From Bacillota bacterium (GTDB lineage: Bacteria; Bacillota; Clostridia; Lachnospirales; Lachnospiraceae), in contig JAEWSH010000042.1 of NCBI GenBank assembly GCA_023398375.1, positions 62,001 to 126,000 on the forward strand: DNA of 64,000 bases, given 5' to 3'. Positions 42,991 through 52,677 of this stretch are shown here, piece after piece. A program made the translations under genes and the position numbers. Below the pieces are notes generated by a model, which saw only the letters and a program-made list of their open reading frames with translations, did no database searches and had not been told where the DNA came from. Every line of letters starts with the position of its first letter. Positions within the stretch are counted from its first letter, which is position 1.

Positions 42991-44778
42991 ATGAAAGAGA
43001 AGAAAAAAGACAATTGGTTTTCCTGCCTGATGAATTACGCAGAAGGCTGCGAAGGAAAGCTGACTATGTCCGTTCTACTGTCCGTGATAAGTGTGATATC
43101 AGGGCTTGTACCCTACTATTGCGCATATAGAATGATTGAATTATTTACTGGAGATGCAGTAACAAATGAGTTGTTGATTCAATGGGGCGGAGTGATACTG
43201 TTGTCTTATACGGTAAAAGTCATAATGTTTGGACTTTCCACAGGTGTATCACATATTGCGGCATATCATATTCTTGAAAACTTAAGACTGCGTGTAGCGG
43301 ATGCCTTTATGCATGCACCGCTCGGAGAAGTAACAGGACATTCGATTGGGGAAATAAAGAATGTTATAGTCGATAAAATTGAAGCTGTTGAACCACCGCT
43401 TGCGCATATGATTCCGGAAGGCTCCGGTCATGTTGTATTGCCGATTATAAGTTTTGTCTCACTGTTCCTGATAGACTGGAGAGTGGCACTGGCTTCTTTG
43501 TTAACACTGCCGCTTGCCATGGTGTGTATGGTACTTACTTATAAAATCAGCGGAAAGAATTTCGACAAATATAATGAGTCCAACAGTTACATGAACAGTA
43601 CCATTGTTGAGTATATAGAAGGGATTGAAGTAATCAAGGCTTTTGGGCGGGAAGGTGCATCCTATGAAAAATTTGCAAAGGCCATTACGGATTATCGTAC
43701 CTTTATTCTAAAGTGGCTAACTTCTACATGGGTCACTATGAAACTTTGTTTTGCGCTGTTCCCATCCACTTTGCTTGGGACACTTCCGGCCGGTTTGCTG
43801 TTATATAGTAAAGGAATTCTGACTCCTGCACAGGTAGCTCTTTGCTGTATGCTTTCCATGTCGATGATCGGATCTCTTGCAAAGCTTGAGGTATTCAGTG
43901 AAGGAATCAGAGAGATGCAATTTACAATAGCAAATTTGCAGGAGTTTTTGGACCTGCCGTCACTTTCAGAACCAGACAGCAGAGGGAATCTTTCCGAATA
44001 CGATATAAAGCTGTTAAATGTGTCATTTTCTTTTCATGGTGAAAAAGAAAATGAGGTCTTGCATGGAATTAACATGAACCTGCCGCAGGGAAGTTTTACA
44101 GCCCTGGTGGGACCCTCGGGCGGTGGAAAATCAACGGTCGCAAAGCTGATTGCAAGATTCTGGGATGTGTCTGGTGGCGCAATTGAAATTGGCGGTGTAA
44201 ATATCAAAGATATGCCGCTGACACAACTTGCAGATACGGTCAGCTTCGTCACACAGGATAATTTCCTGTTTCGTTGCTCCCTGCTTGAAAATATCCGTTT
44301 GGGAAATCCGAAAGCAACAGATGAGGAGGTATATGCAGCGGCAAGAGCAGCACAGTGTGATGAATTTATAAAAAAACTGGAAAAAGGGTATCAGACTCCT
44401 GCAGGAGAAGCAGGAAAAAGACTATCAGGTGGAGAGAAGCAGCGCATTGCCATTGCAAGGATGATTCTAAAAAATGCTCCAATCGTGATTCTCGATGAAG
44501 CGACTGCTTTTACGGATCCGGAGAATGAAGATAAGATTCAGCACAGTATTGCAGCTCTCGCAAGGGGAAAGACGCTTCTTGTGATTGCGCACCGCCTTTC
44601 TACTATTAAAAATGCAGATAATATTGTAGTACTGAAAAATGGCAATATTGTTGCACAGGGAAAACAAGATCAACTGTTAGAAAGTTCACCAATGTATGCC
44701 GATATGTGGAAGGCGCATATTGGTGCCAAGGCATGGTCGGTCGGAGTACAGGGAAAGGACGTGATGGCAAATGTTTAA
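42991..44778 (+). CDS. ABC half-transporter, YbtPQ/IrtAB-like (pair C, first)
   Basis: A 595-residue half-transporter: six membrane helices (about 22-310), Walker A GPSGGGKST, signature LSGGEKQRIAI, Walker B IVILDEATAFTDPENED and H-loop VIAHRL. AAAGGAG precedes the ATG. It follows the AraC gene and overlaps its partner by 8 bases. It is most similar to the first protein of pair B. No TTAG-N6-CTAA site lies directly upstream, so it may depend on read-through from the ECF/AraC operon or on AraC itself. Confidence 0.88.
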   Translation: MKEKKKDNWFSCLMNYAEGCEGKLTMSVLLSVISVISGLVPYYCAYRMIELFTGDAVTNELLIQWGGVILLSYTVKVIMFGLSTGVSHIAAYHILENLRLRVADAFMHAPLGEVTGHSIGEIKNVIVDKIEAVEPPLAHMIPEGSGHVVLPIISFVSLFLIDWRVALASLLTLPLAMVCMVLTYKISGKNFDKYNESNSYMNSTIVEYIEGIEVIKAFGREGASYEKFAKAITDYRTFILKWLTSTWVTMKLCFALFPSTLLGTLPAGLLLYSKGILTPAQVALCCMLSMSMIGSLAKLEVFSEGIREMQFTIANLQEFLDLPSLSEPDSRGNLSEYDIKLLNVSFSFHGEKENEVLHGINMNLPQGSFTALVGPSGGGKSTVAKLIARFWDVSGGAIEIGGVNIKDMPLTQLADTVSFVTQDNFLFRCSLLENIRLGNPKATDEEVYAAARAAQCDEFIKKLEKGYQTPAGEAGKRLSGGEKQRIAIARMILKNAPIVILDEATAFTDPENEDKIQHSIAALARGKTLLVIAHRLSTIKNADNIVVLKNGNIVAQGKQDQLLESSPMYADMWKAHIGAKAWSVGVQGKDVMANV

Positions 44779-46516
44779 AACGATACGACGAATTATTTAT
44801 TGGTGCGGTGAATTCAAAGGAAAGCTGTATATTGGCTTTGTTTTTTCATTCTTCTCTTCGTGGTCTGCAGCAATGCCAATTATGATAGCTTCATATGCGG
44901 TAGGGTTACTCATAGAGGATGCAAGAGGCAGTTCCAAATTTGAAACAAAATGGGTCGGAATAAGCTTGTTCTTGATTGCTCTATTTATATTCCTTCGTTT
45001 TTTATTTGACTATCTGCGGGCAAAATTTCAGGAAGCAATCAGCTATGAAATGGTTGCCCGTGACAGACTGGTGATCGGCGATATGCTGAAACGTGTTTCT
45101 TTAGGGTATTTTCAGAAGGTGAACACAGGAGATATTTTAAATTCCGTTACAACGGGTCTGCATACCTTAGAAATTATGGGAATCCGAATGGTTGATAACT
45201 TTGTGGGCGGATATTTGAACTTTATTTGTATTTTAATATGGATTGCAGTGTTCAATCCACTGGTATCACTCATAACCGTTGCGGGTGTTGCAGTCTCCTT
45301 TTTGTTTTTACTGGTAATTTCAAAATACAGTATGCGAAATGCGCCAGTGGCTTCGCGGGCGAATCGTGATCTTACCAATGCAGCGATTGAATATGCAAGA
45401 GGATTACCGGTCGTAAAATCTTTTGGTCAGACTGGAGCAGCAATGTCAGCGATGACCAAGGCTTGTAAAGATAGTAAGGATATCAATTTAAAAATAGAAT
45501 GGGGTTTTATACCAGCCAACTGTCTGCATCTACTTGCTCTGAAAACTGCTTCGGCCGGACTTGTTCTTTCTTCCTGCTATTTAGGCTGGACAGGACAAAT
45601 GCCTGTTTCTATCATGCTCCTGTTCTGCTTTCTGTCTTTTAGTATTTTTGCGTCTATAGAACCAATCAGTGACAGTGCTCATGTATTAGGTGTTATCGAC
45701 AATGCGATGAATCAGTTCGATCTGTTGAAATCAGAAGCATATATGGATGAGGGAGGAAGGGAGATACCGCTTACTCAATATGGTATCAAGTTTCATGAGG
45801 TTTCCTTTGGATACGATTCCAGAATGGTCTTAAAAAATATTAGTTTTACGATTCCTGAAAGAACTGCTACAGCAATTGTCGGTCCTTCGGGCAGTGGAAA
45901 GAGTACGATCTGCAATCTGATCGCAAGATTTTATGATGTAAATAGTGGAAGCATTGAAATAGGAGATACCAATATAAATGAATTTACCTGTGACAGTCTT
46001 CTTTCCAACATATCTATGGTGTTTCAGAATGTATATTTATTCCATGATACGATACGAAACAATATATGCTTTGGCAAGCCGGAGGCTGGGGAAGAGGAAA
46101 TGATTCATGCAGCAAAAAAAGCTTGTTGCCATGATTTTATCTGCGCCCTGCCAGAGGGTTATGATACAGTGATCGGAGAAGGCGGTGGAACACTTTCAGG
46201 TGGAGAAAAGCAACGGATATCCATTGCAAGGGCAATTCTTAAGGACGCTCCCATTGTTATCCTGGATGAAGCGACGGCATCCGTTGATCCTGAAAATGAG
46301 CATTCCATACAGGCTGCTATTTCAGAACTTACTATGGGGAAGACCATCATCACCATTGCCCATCGTCTGGCAACGATAGAACATGCGGATCAGATTCTGG
46401 TTGTTGATAATGGAATGATTGCGGAAAGCGGAACCCATAAGGAGCTAATCAAAAAGGACGGTGTTTACAAACGATTTGTGGAGATACGCGAAAAAGCAGA
46501 AGGCTGGAATATGTGA
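44771..46516 (+). CDS. ABC half-transporter, YbtPQ/IrtAB-like (pair C, second)
   Basis: A 581-residue partner: six membrane helices, Walker A GPSGSGKST, signature LSGGEKQRISI, Walker B IVILDEATASVDPENE and H-loop TIAHRL. The membrane domain has the EYARGLPVVKSFGQTG coupling stretch, near the GIPVVKTFGQT of pair A. With the preceding protein it completes the third heterodimeric transporter of the island. Both sites appear catalytically competent. Confidence 0.88.
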   Translation: MFKTIRRIIYWCGEFKGKLYIGFVFSFFSSWSAAMPIMIASYAVGLLIEDARGSSKFETKWVGISLFLIALFIFLRFLFDYLRAKFQEAISYEMVARDRLVIGDMLKRVSLGYFQKVNTGDILNSVTTGLHTLEIMGIRMVDNFVGGYLNFICILIWIAVFNPLVSLITVAGVAVSFLFLLVISKYSMRNAPVASRANRDLTNAAIEYARGLPVVKSFGQTGAAMSAMTKACKDSKDINLKIEWGFIPANCLHLLALKTASAGLVLSSCYLGWTGQMPVSIMLLFCFLSFSIFASIEPISDSAHVLGVIDNAMNQFDLLKSEAYMDEGGREIPLTQYGIKFHEVSFGYDSRMVLKNISFTIPERTATAIVGPSGSGKSTICNLIARFYDVNSGSIEIGDTNINEFTCDSLLSNISMVFQNVYLFHDTIRNNICFGKPEAGEEEMIHAAKKACCHDFICALPEGYDTVIGEGGGTLSGGEKQRISIARAILKDAPIVILDEATASVDPENEHSIQAAISELTMGKTIITIAHRLATIEHADQILVVDNGMIAESGTHKELIKKDGVYKRFVEIREKAEGWNM

Positions 46517-46533
46517 TATATTTATGCAACGTT

Positions 46534-46790
46534 TTAGGCGTCGGTATCGGCAACAGCAGTATCAGAAGGTATCAAAAGTGTAAGAAAAAATCCAATTATA
46601 AACCCTGAAAGACATCCGGTCAGATAAAGCATAAAGTGATCACCATAATAAATGGGTAATGTTATAAGACTCGGAAAAACAAAAGCGGGAGTTTCGATTT
46701 TGGAAAGACCAGCCAGTAAGCCCCCAAAAGCACCACCTAGGCATCCAAAAAGAAAAGGCTTCTTTGGGTACTTGATTTGAGAGATTCGGA
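46534..46790 (-). pseudogene. C-terminal remnant of a PTS IIC permease
   Basis: The minus-strand frame reads KKPFLFGCLGGAFGGLLAGL, then TPAFVFPSLITLPIYYGDH and GCLSGFIIGFFLTLLIP to a stop at 46534. This matches the last two helices of the membrane domain of sucrose/beta-glucoside-type PTS permeases. No IIB, start codon or rest of IIC is present. It abuts the AraC remnant, indicating a deletion junction near 46790. Confidence 0.7.
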
Positions 46791-46797
46791 AAGTGTG

Positions 46798-47243
46798 GCA
46801 GTGATTTCTCTTTCAATGCAGCGTTCTATGCCTGTGAATTGGAGCCGGAGGGCTATGAATTTACAGTGAGGGATGGAATGTCAAAGATTATCATGTTATT
46901 GAACGGACACGAGGAATAGCAGGCAGTCAGAGAGGAAACGATGCAGGAACAACGCCTGAAGCAGATGCTGAACTGGATTGATGAACATTATATGGAGAAA
47001 ATAACAGTGGAACATATTGCGGTTGCAGCCGGAATTTGTATACGCGAATGCCAGTGGACATTTGCAACAGTTATCCACGATACACCAATAAAGTATCTGA
47101 TGCGAAGGAGAATTGCAATCGCAGCGGATATGTTGAAGTCATCAAATGCTTCCAGCAGTGAGATATGTGCACAGTGTGGTTTTGAAAGTCAAAGCTATTT
47201 TACGAAACAATTTCGGATTATTATAGGAGTTACTCCAAAATAA
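46798..47243 (+). pseudogene. Broken AraC-family regulator (truncated, in-frame stop)
   Basis: The frame from about 46798 reads GSDFSFNAAFYACELEPEGY and SKIIMLLNGHEE, the end of an AraC sensing domain, then hits TAG at 46917. The same frame continues without a shift into MQEQRLKQMLNWIDEHYMEK and a full double HTH (VEHIAVAAGICIRECQWTF; SSEICAQCGFESQSYFTKQF) to 47243. The N-terminal half is missing and the linker has a nonsense codon. The downstream ATG at 46941 could still give a 100-residue HTH-only protein, with AGAGAGGAAACG as a weak ribosome binding site. Confidence 0.75.
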
Positions 47244-47311
47244 TATCAGAGAAATGTTCGCAATAATGGGCAGACAGTAACAGGGAGCATACATGACAAA
47301 TAATAGAATAC

Positions 47312-47340
47312 TTGCATTTTTATAGAAGTGGTAGTAATAT
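47312..47340 (+). promoter_or_regulatory. Promoter of the TetR-led resistance operon
   Basis: TTGCAT (47312-47317) and TAATAT (47335-47340) with a 17-base spacer; the operator begins at the next base. Confidence 0.55.
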
Positions 47341-47378
47341 AATAGCTGTGAATATAGAATTCGATATTCACAGCTATT
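47341..47378. promoter_or_regulatory. 38-bp dyad, operator of the TetR at 47401
   Basis: Perfect 14-bp arms (AATAGCTGTGAATA and its complement) flank a 10-base centre containing GAATTC. It lies between the promoter and the TetR start, suited to autorepression. Confidence 0.85.
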
Positions 47379-47400
47379 ATGTTGAAAAGGAAGTGTAAAA

Positions 47401-48018
47401 ATGGGAAGAGCATATACCAGGGAGGAAAAAGAGGAAATTAACAGGAAGATGAAGGACATTGCACGTGAAATGTTTCGGGAGAGAGGGCTTAATGATGTAT
47501 CTATTATGGATATTACGCAGGCGGTCGGTATTTCGCAAGGTGGATTCTATAATTTTTATGAAAGCAAGGAAAAGCTTCTGCTGACAATTATGCTTGAGAG
47601 AGTAAAGGAAAAGCAACAGGTGGTTATGGAACAGCTGTCTGGTAGTGAGATAAATCCGAAAGCCTATTTAATAAATACTATTTTTTACTTTTGGAAGAAA
47701 TTAAAAGATAGTAAAGCACTTCTAAATATGGACAGTGGGATCTTCCGTGTGGTATGGGAAAATAAGGAATGGTTTATCACAAAGCAAAAAGAAGATTTAA
47801 GAGAAATGCTCGAAATATTTAGAGAGTACTGGGAATCCCATGCTGTTCAGGTGATTTTTGATACAGAAATAGTGATCGGGATAATTTATACAACTTCAAC
47901 ACTTTATATGAATCAGATGGAACTGCCTAAAAAGCTTTCAGAGGAATTGGCGGAAGAACATGCAAGGCATATGATACAAAAATATGTAGTTACAAAGAAA
48001 GTGGAAATAGATGAGTAA
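47401..48018 (+). CDS. TetR/AcrR-family regulator of the resistance-like operon
   Basis: A 205-residue regulator with an N-terminal HTH (LNDVSIMDITQAVGISQGGFYNFYESKEKLLLTI, about 29-62) and a helical ligand-binding domain. AAGGAAGTG precedes the ATG. The dyad at 47341 is its probable operator. It overlaps the next gene by 8 bases, so it leads an operon with a phosphotransferase-like enzyme, a MATE pump and a methyltransferase. Ligand unknown. Confidence 0.93.
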   Translation: MGRAYTREEKEEINRKMKDIAREMFRERGLNDVSIMDITQAVGISQGGFYNFYESKEKLLLTIMLERVKEKQQVVMEQLSGSEINPKAYLINTIFYFWKKLKDSKALLNMDSGIFRVVWENKEWFITKQKEDLREMLEIFREYWESHAVQVIFDTEIVIGIIYTTSTLYMNQMELPKKLSEELAEEHARHMIQKYVVTKKVEIDE

Positions 48019-50485
48019 TTATGTAACAGCCTTAAAAAACGTTGGAAAACAGGATATTGGAATTGCGGGCGGAAAGGGTGCAAATCTGGGAGAATTATTA
48101 CAGTCGGGTATCCGGGTGCCGGACGGCTTTGTGGTGACAGCAGACGCATATCGAATATTTATACAACAAAATAGTATAAATTGTGAACAGGAATCTGAAA
48201 AAATACAAGAACAAATCCGTGCAGGCAAATTTTCTAAAGAAATACAGTCAGAGATCTTTGCTAGGTATGACTCGATGGGAAGCAATATAAGGGTGGCGGT
48301 CCGTTCTTCCGCAACCGCAGAGGATTTACCGGAGGCAAGCTTTGCAGGACAACAGGAGACTTATTTGAATGTAATGGGAGCAGAAGAACTGCTAACTAAA
48401 ATTAAAGCCTGTTATGCATCACTATTTGGTCAGCGCGCAGTAGTATATAGAAGGAATCATGGCTTTGATCATGCAGACATAGCGCTTGCTGTCGTTGTAC
48501 AGGAGATGGTGGAATGTGAGTGTGCAGGAGTTCTGTTCACTGCAAATCCAACGACTGCAAACAAAGATGAAATCTTGGTAAATGCATCCTTTGGCCTGGG
48601 TGAGTCTGTGGTGTCGGGAGCTGTTACGCCAGATAGTTTTTTATTGGACTCAAATGGTAAGATCAAAAAGAAAGTTTTGGGAAGTAAGGAAACACAGATT
48701 ATCTATTGTGAAATGGGAACCAAGACTATTTCTACGATGAAAAAACAAAAGGAATCCTTTTCACTTACCAAAAATCAACTTCAAAAATTAGCAGAACAAG
48801 GAAAGAGAATAGAAAAGCATTATAAAATGCCAATGGATATTGAGTGGGGAATCTGCGGAGAAAATGTATATATTCTGCAGGCCCGTGCCATTACGACTCT
48901 CAAAAACCAGCTAGATCCTGTTGAGATATCATCTGCAACGCGGCCATTGAACAGAATGCAGAAAAATATTGTGAATAATGTGATAGAACATTTTCCCAGG
49001 GCAGTTTATCCTCTGGATTATGAAGTGGGGATGATATTACAAGATATAAAAGAGTCTTTGATTCAGGAAATGGGGATTACAATGGGAACTACAATTTCCA
49101 TTGACCAAAATGGTTATTCTTATATTCCGAAGCTTCATAGCAAACTCAATTCCAATTTATTTCATATTAAGAGAACCATAAAAGAATATCAGAATAAAGA
49201 ACAGAATCTTGCAAAAGGCCAAAGCGCAATCAGAAAGATACGAAACACCTTGGATAAGCTTTCACTTGCGGCTGAGAAAATAGAAGCTGAAATGAGTGCG
49301 GCAGAAACCATGGGATTTATGAAACAGCTGATAGAAGTACATAGACAGATTTCGTATACAAGATTCCGCTATTACATTTTTCCAGGAGTATTATTTGGGA
49401 GAAAATTGCAGAAATATTTGAAAAAAGCCGGAAATATCAGTGAGTATGATTTGTTGAGCGGTCTGGATTATAAAACGCTTACTATAAATCAGCAATTGCA
49501 GAAAATGGCGGAAAAAATTATAAAAGAGAAAGCACTTTGCCAGGCACTGCAAGACGGCAGAGAGTATGCCTGGCTGCAGGAGAATTTTGCTAGGCAGTGG
49601 AAGATGGTGGATGAATTTCTGGGAGAGAACGGCTGGAAATCAGATCTGTGCTGCTATCCGTATTCTTCGGTGACGTGGAATGAAAACAAGGAGCATTTTC
49701 TGGTAATTCTTAATTCTGTTATGAAATCCGTAATCCGTAATGAGAAAAAATCACAAACAATACGAAAAGGAAAGTATGAGCAGATAAAACAGGGGCTGAT
49801 GGAGCAGGTACCCAAGAGAAAAAAACAGAAAATAGAAGAGGACATTGCCTTTTACCGTGCTTGTATGGTAGGGCGTGAGGAAACACAGTATCTTTGGGAA
49901 ACCGGTTTTGCATTGCTTAGAAAATGGTTAGCACATTTAGAACTTCTATGGACAAATGGGATCAGGGAAACGGGTGATTTAAAATTTCTTTTTCAAAATG
50001 AATTGTGGGAAGCTTGCAAAAGAGGATATTTGAATAAGGCAGACCAACAGAAGTTGCAAGATAGAAAAACGGTTCGTATAAAAGTGGAGGAAGCATGGAA
50101 TAAAATTGGATTAGAAGCTCTGAAAACAACGGGCGATGACCTTTTTGGAGAATCGGGAAGTGCAGGAAGTGTGACGGGAACAGTCTGCATTGTGAAGGAC
50201 AGTCAGGATTTTCATAAACTGGAAAAGGGAGATATTCTAGTCTGCCATTTTACGGATCCGGAATGGACACCGCTTTTTGCACTGGCATCAGGAGTTGTTG
50301 CAGATACTGGTGGTGCACTGTCCCATGCAGCAATTGTTGCAAGAGAATACAAAATCCCGGCAGTACTTGGTGTAGGAACGGCCACCATAGATTTAAGGGA
50401 TGGCGATATTGTATTTGTAAATGGTGATAAAGGTGTGGTGAAAAAGATCACCCAACCAGGAAAGGTCTGGTCATATGAACAATAA
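48011..50485 (+). CDS. Rifampin-phosphotransferase-like PEP/pyruvate-binding enzyme
   Basis: An 824-residue enzyme. The N-terminal ATP-grasp domain (about 1-300) has GGKGANLGEL, AVRSSATAEDLPEASFAGQQET and IEWGICGENVYILQARAIT. A long central domain follows, and a swivelling phospho-histidine domain lies at the very C-terminus (GGALSHAAIVARE, H772). In PEP synthase the histidine domain is central and a PEP-binding barrel follows; here the barrel is absent, which is the order of rifampin phosphotransferase (Rph). Rph inactivates rifamycins with ATP. The central domain may bind a different substrate, so the target is uncertain. Confidence 0.82.
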   Translation: MSNYVTALKNVGKQDIGIAGGKGANLGELLQSGIRVPDGFVVTADAYRIFIQQNSINCEQESEKIQEQIRAGKFSKEIQSEIFARYDSMGSNIRVAVRSSATAEDLPEASFAGQQETYLNVMGAEELLTKIKACYASLFGQRAVVYRRNHGFDHADIALAVVVQEMVECECAGVLFTANPTTANKDEILVNASFGLGESVVSGAVTPDSFLLDSNGKIKKKVLGSKETQIIYCEMGTKTISTMKKQKESFSLTKNQLQKLAEQGKRIEKHYKMPMDIEWGICGENVYILQARAITTLKNQLDPVEISSATRPLNRMQKNIVNNVIEHFPRAVYPLDYEVGMILQDIKESLIQEMGITMGTTISIDQNGYSYIPKLHSKLNSNLFHIKRTIKEYQNKEQNLAKGQSAIRKIRNTLDKLSLAAEKIEAEMSAAETMGFMKQLIEVHRQISYTRFRYYIFPGVLFGRKLQKYLKKAGNISEYDLLSGLDYKTLTINQQLQKMAEKIIKEKALCQALQDGREYAWLQENFARQWKMVDEFLGENGWKSDLCCYPYSSVTWNENKEHFLVILNSVMKSVIRNEKKSQTIRKGKYEQIKQGLMEQVPKRKKQKIEEDIAFYRACMVGREETQYLWETGFALLRKWLAHLELLWTNGIRETGDLKFLFQNELWEACKRGYLNKADQQKLQDRKTVRIKVEEAWNKIGLEALKTTGDDLFGESGSAGSVTGTVCIVKDSQDFHKLEKGDILVCHFTDPEWTPLFALASGVVADTGGALSHAAIVAREYKIPAVLGVGTATIDLRDGDIVFVNGDKGVVKKITQPGKVWSYEQ

Positions 50486-51839
50486 TGAGAATGAACGGGA
50501 TATAAAGTATCACCGGCTGACAGAGGAGCCAGTGGAAAAACTGATCTGCAAAATGTCGGTACAAACTACACTTGCCATGCTGGTGACAGCAATCTATAGT
50601 ATGGCAGATACTTTTTTTGTTGGAAAGATCGATACAGCTTCCACTGCTGCGGTTGGCATTGTTTTTTCAGCAATGAGCTTGATACAGGCACTGGGATATC
50701 TATACGGGCATGGTTCAGGCAACTATATGGCACGTATGCTGGGGAGAAAAGAGGAAACAGCGGCATCGGAAATGGCGGCAACAGGACTTGCGGTTGGATT
50801 CCTGACTGGCATTTTACTTATGATACTGGGTTTAGTCTGTCTGAGACCTCTGACTCTTTTTTTAGGTGCGACGGCAGGAATCGTAAACGTGACACAATCT
50901 TATCTTCGGATTATCTTGTATGGTGCACCGTTTATGATTGGAGCTTTAACACTGAATAATCAGTATCGGCTTCAAGGAAATGCAGGATTAGGAACAATAG
51001 GCATTATGACAGGTGCAGTCATTAATTGTATCCTGGATCCGATACTGATCTTCGGATTTCATATGGGTTTGAACGGTGCTGGCTACGCAACGACAATTGG
51101 TCAGATTATTGGATTTTTGGTACTTTTGTATTTAAGCCGCAAAAAGGGAAATATAGAAATCCATCTAAAGAATTGTAAAGTAAGTCTCAGGCTGTTAAAA
51201 GAAATGTATGGAGGTGGAATGCCAAATCTTTGCAGGCAGGGAATAGCCAGTGTTGCTGTTGCACTTTTAAATCGTGCGGCCGGAATCTACGGCGAAGAGT
51301 CGATTGCCGCATTTACGATTGTGAATAGGGTGGCAGCAATCAGTGGAGCATTGATGATAGGGTTTGGTCATGGATTTCAGCCGGTATGTGGATTTAATTT
51401 TGGAGCAGAAAAATATGAACGAGTCAAAAAAGCATTATATTTTGTAGTAAAGGTTTCTACCATCTATGCATGTCTGGCGGCTGTGCTAATTGAAGTGGCA
51501 GCTCCACTATTGATACAGATATTCAGAAATGACAGAGAAGTTATACTGCTTGGAACGAAAATTCTTCGCATACAGGCCCTTTCGTTTCCATTACTTGGGT
51601 GGATTACCATGATTGGCATGTTTTTGCAGAACACAAGTCAGTTTAAAAAGGCAACGCTGATAACTTCTGCAAGGCAGGGCACGGTATTTTTTCCTCTTAT
51701 TTTATTGCTTCCGCCATTATGTGGAATGAATGGTATCATAGCAGTACAGCCAATAGCAGATGTTATAACCTTTTTGGTTTCACTGCCGATAGGGGTAAAA
51801 GCGGTGAAGCGCTTGGAAGTAATGGAAGAAGGGGATTAA
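50475..51839 (+). CDS. MATE-family efflux transporter (2)
   Basis: A 454-residue transporter with 12 helices: MSVQTTLAMLVTAIYSMADTFFVG and GFGHGFQPVCGFNFGAEKYERV are the paired MATE signatures. It overlaps the phosphotransferase gene by 11 bases and is third in the TetR operon. It is distinct from the MATE at 37611. Joined to an inactivating-type enzyme it suggests a two-layer defence against, or processing of, an organic compound. Confidence 0.92.
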   Translation: MNNNENERDIKYHRLTEEPVEKLICKMSVQTTLAMLVTAIYSMADTFFVGKIDTASTAAVGIVFSAMSLIQALGYLYGHGSGNYMARMLGRKEETAASEMAATGLAVGFLTGILLMILGLVCLRPLTLFLGATAGIVNVTQSYLRIILYGAPFMIGALTLNNQYRLQGNAGLGTIGIMTGAVINCILDPILIFGFHMGLNGAGYATTIGQIIGFLVLLYLSRKKGNIEIHLKNCKVSLRLLKEMYGGGMPNLCRQGIASVAVALLNRAAGIYGEESIAAFTIVNRVAAISGALMIGFGHGFQPVCGFNFGAEKYERVKKALYFVVKVSTIYACLAAVLIEVAAPLLIQIFRNDREVILLGTKILRIQALSFPLLGWITMIGMFLQNTSQFKKATLITSARQGTVFFPLILLLPPLCGMNGIIAVQPIADVITFLVSLPIGVKAVKRLEVMEEGD

Positions 51840-51865
51840 GTGGAATATGGGCAGTCACTTTTATA

Positions 51866-52558
51866 GTGAATCAATTGGTATTTCAAAGTATAGCCGTAGG
51901 AATCATTTTTATAGGTTTGTTTTTGGTATCAGTAGGAATGAGTATTTATATGCAGATCTGCCGCAATGTGTTTTCTTTTGAAAAAGGAGGACTAATGGGG
52001 AAAATACATGATTTTTTATTAGAGCATATGCAATGGGATGGGCAGGGAAAATTATTGGATATTGGATGTGGAGCCGGTGCTCTGAGCATTAAATGTGCAA
52101 AGAAGTATTCGAAAGCTGCAATTACTGGGATAGACTATTGGGGAAGTGAGTGGAATTATGCGAAGGAACAGTGCGAGAGCAATGCAAAGATAGAAGGAAT
52201 TGAAAATCAGATCAGTTTTCAAAAAGGTGATGCAGCTAAGTTAGAGTTTGCGGATGAGACCTTTGATGCAGCAGTAAGTAACTTTGTTTTCCATGAAGTA
52301 AGATCACAGCCAGACAAGCAATTAGTGGTAAGAGAAGCTCTTCGCGTAGTAAAAAAGGGCGGTGTATTTGTGTTCCATGATATGTTTGAACAAAAGATGC
52401 TCTATGGTGATATGAATACATTTATTGAACAGCTTAGGAAAGAAGGGATTACAGAAATACATTACGTAGCAAATACAGAAAAGGAGACGTTCATACCAGG
52501 TTATTTGAGTGCACCGTGGATGCTGAAAAATATGGGATTAATCTATGGAGTGAAATGA
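51866..52558 (+). CDS. Class I SAM-dependent methyltransferase with N-terminal membrane segment
   Basis: The catalytic part has motif I LLDIGCGAGALSIKCA, strand-2 motif ITGIDYWGSEW, GDAAKLEF and VSNFVFHEV. Upstream in frame is one hydrophobic helix (SIAVGIIFIGLFLVSVGMSIY) as in membrane-anchored relatives. The start is uncertain: no ATG fits near the MATE stop; I use the GTG at 51866. An ATG at 51995 has AAGGAGG 4 nt upstream and would give a soluble 187-residue enzyme. It is last in the TetR operon. Substrate unknown. Confidence 0.72.
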   Translation: MNQLVFQSIAVGIIFIGLFLVSVGMSIYMQICRNVFSFEKGGLMGKIHDFLLEHMQWDGQGKLLDIGCGAGALSIKCAKKYSKAAITGIDYWGSEWNYAKEQCESNAKIEGIENQISFQKGDAAKLEFADETFDAAVSNFVFHEVRSQPDKQLVVREALRVVKKGGVFVFHDMFEQKMLYGDMNTFIEQLRKEGITEIHYVANTEKETFIPGYLSAPWMLKNMGLIYGVK

Positions 52559-52677
52559 ACATAGAAATATAGGTTAACACCTTTGGTTTCATTATCATAT
52601 AGTATTATTATTGTAGAACGCATGCATAGAAAACAGTAATTGTTAAGATCAAACAAATGGACCTTGAAAATTATGGA

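Noticed and set aside
48011..50485. Housekeeping PEP synthase or pyruvate phosphate dikinase
   Set aside because: The phospho-histidine domain is at the C-terminus and the PEP-binding barrel is missing, unlike both enzymes.
51719..51865. ATG at 51719 as start of the membrane methyltransferase
   Set aside because: It lies 121 bases inside the MATE gene in another frame with no ribosome binding site; the residues before the helix look unlike protein of this family.
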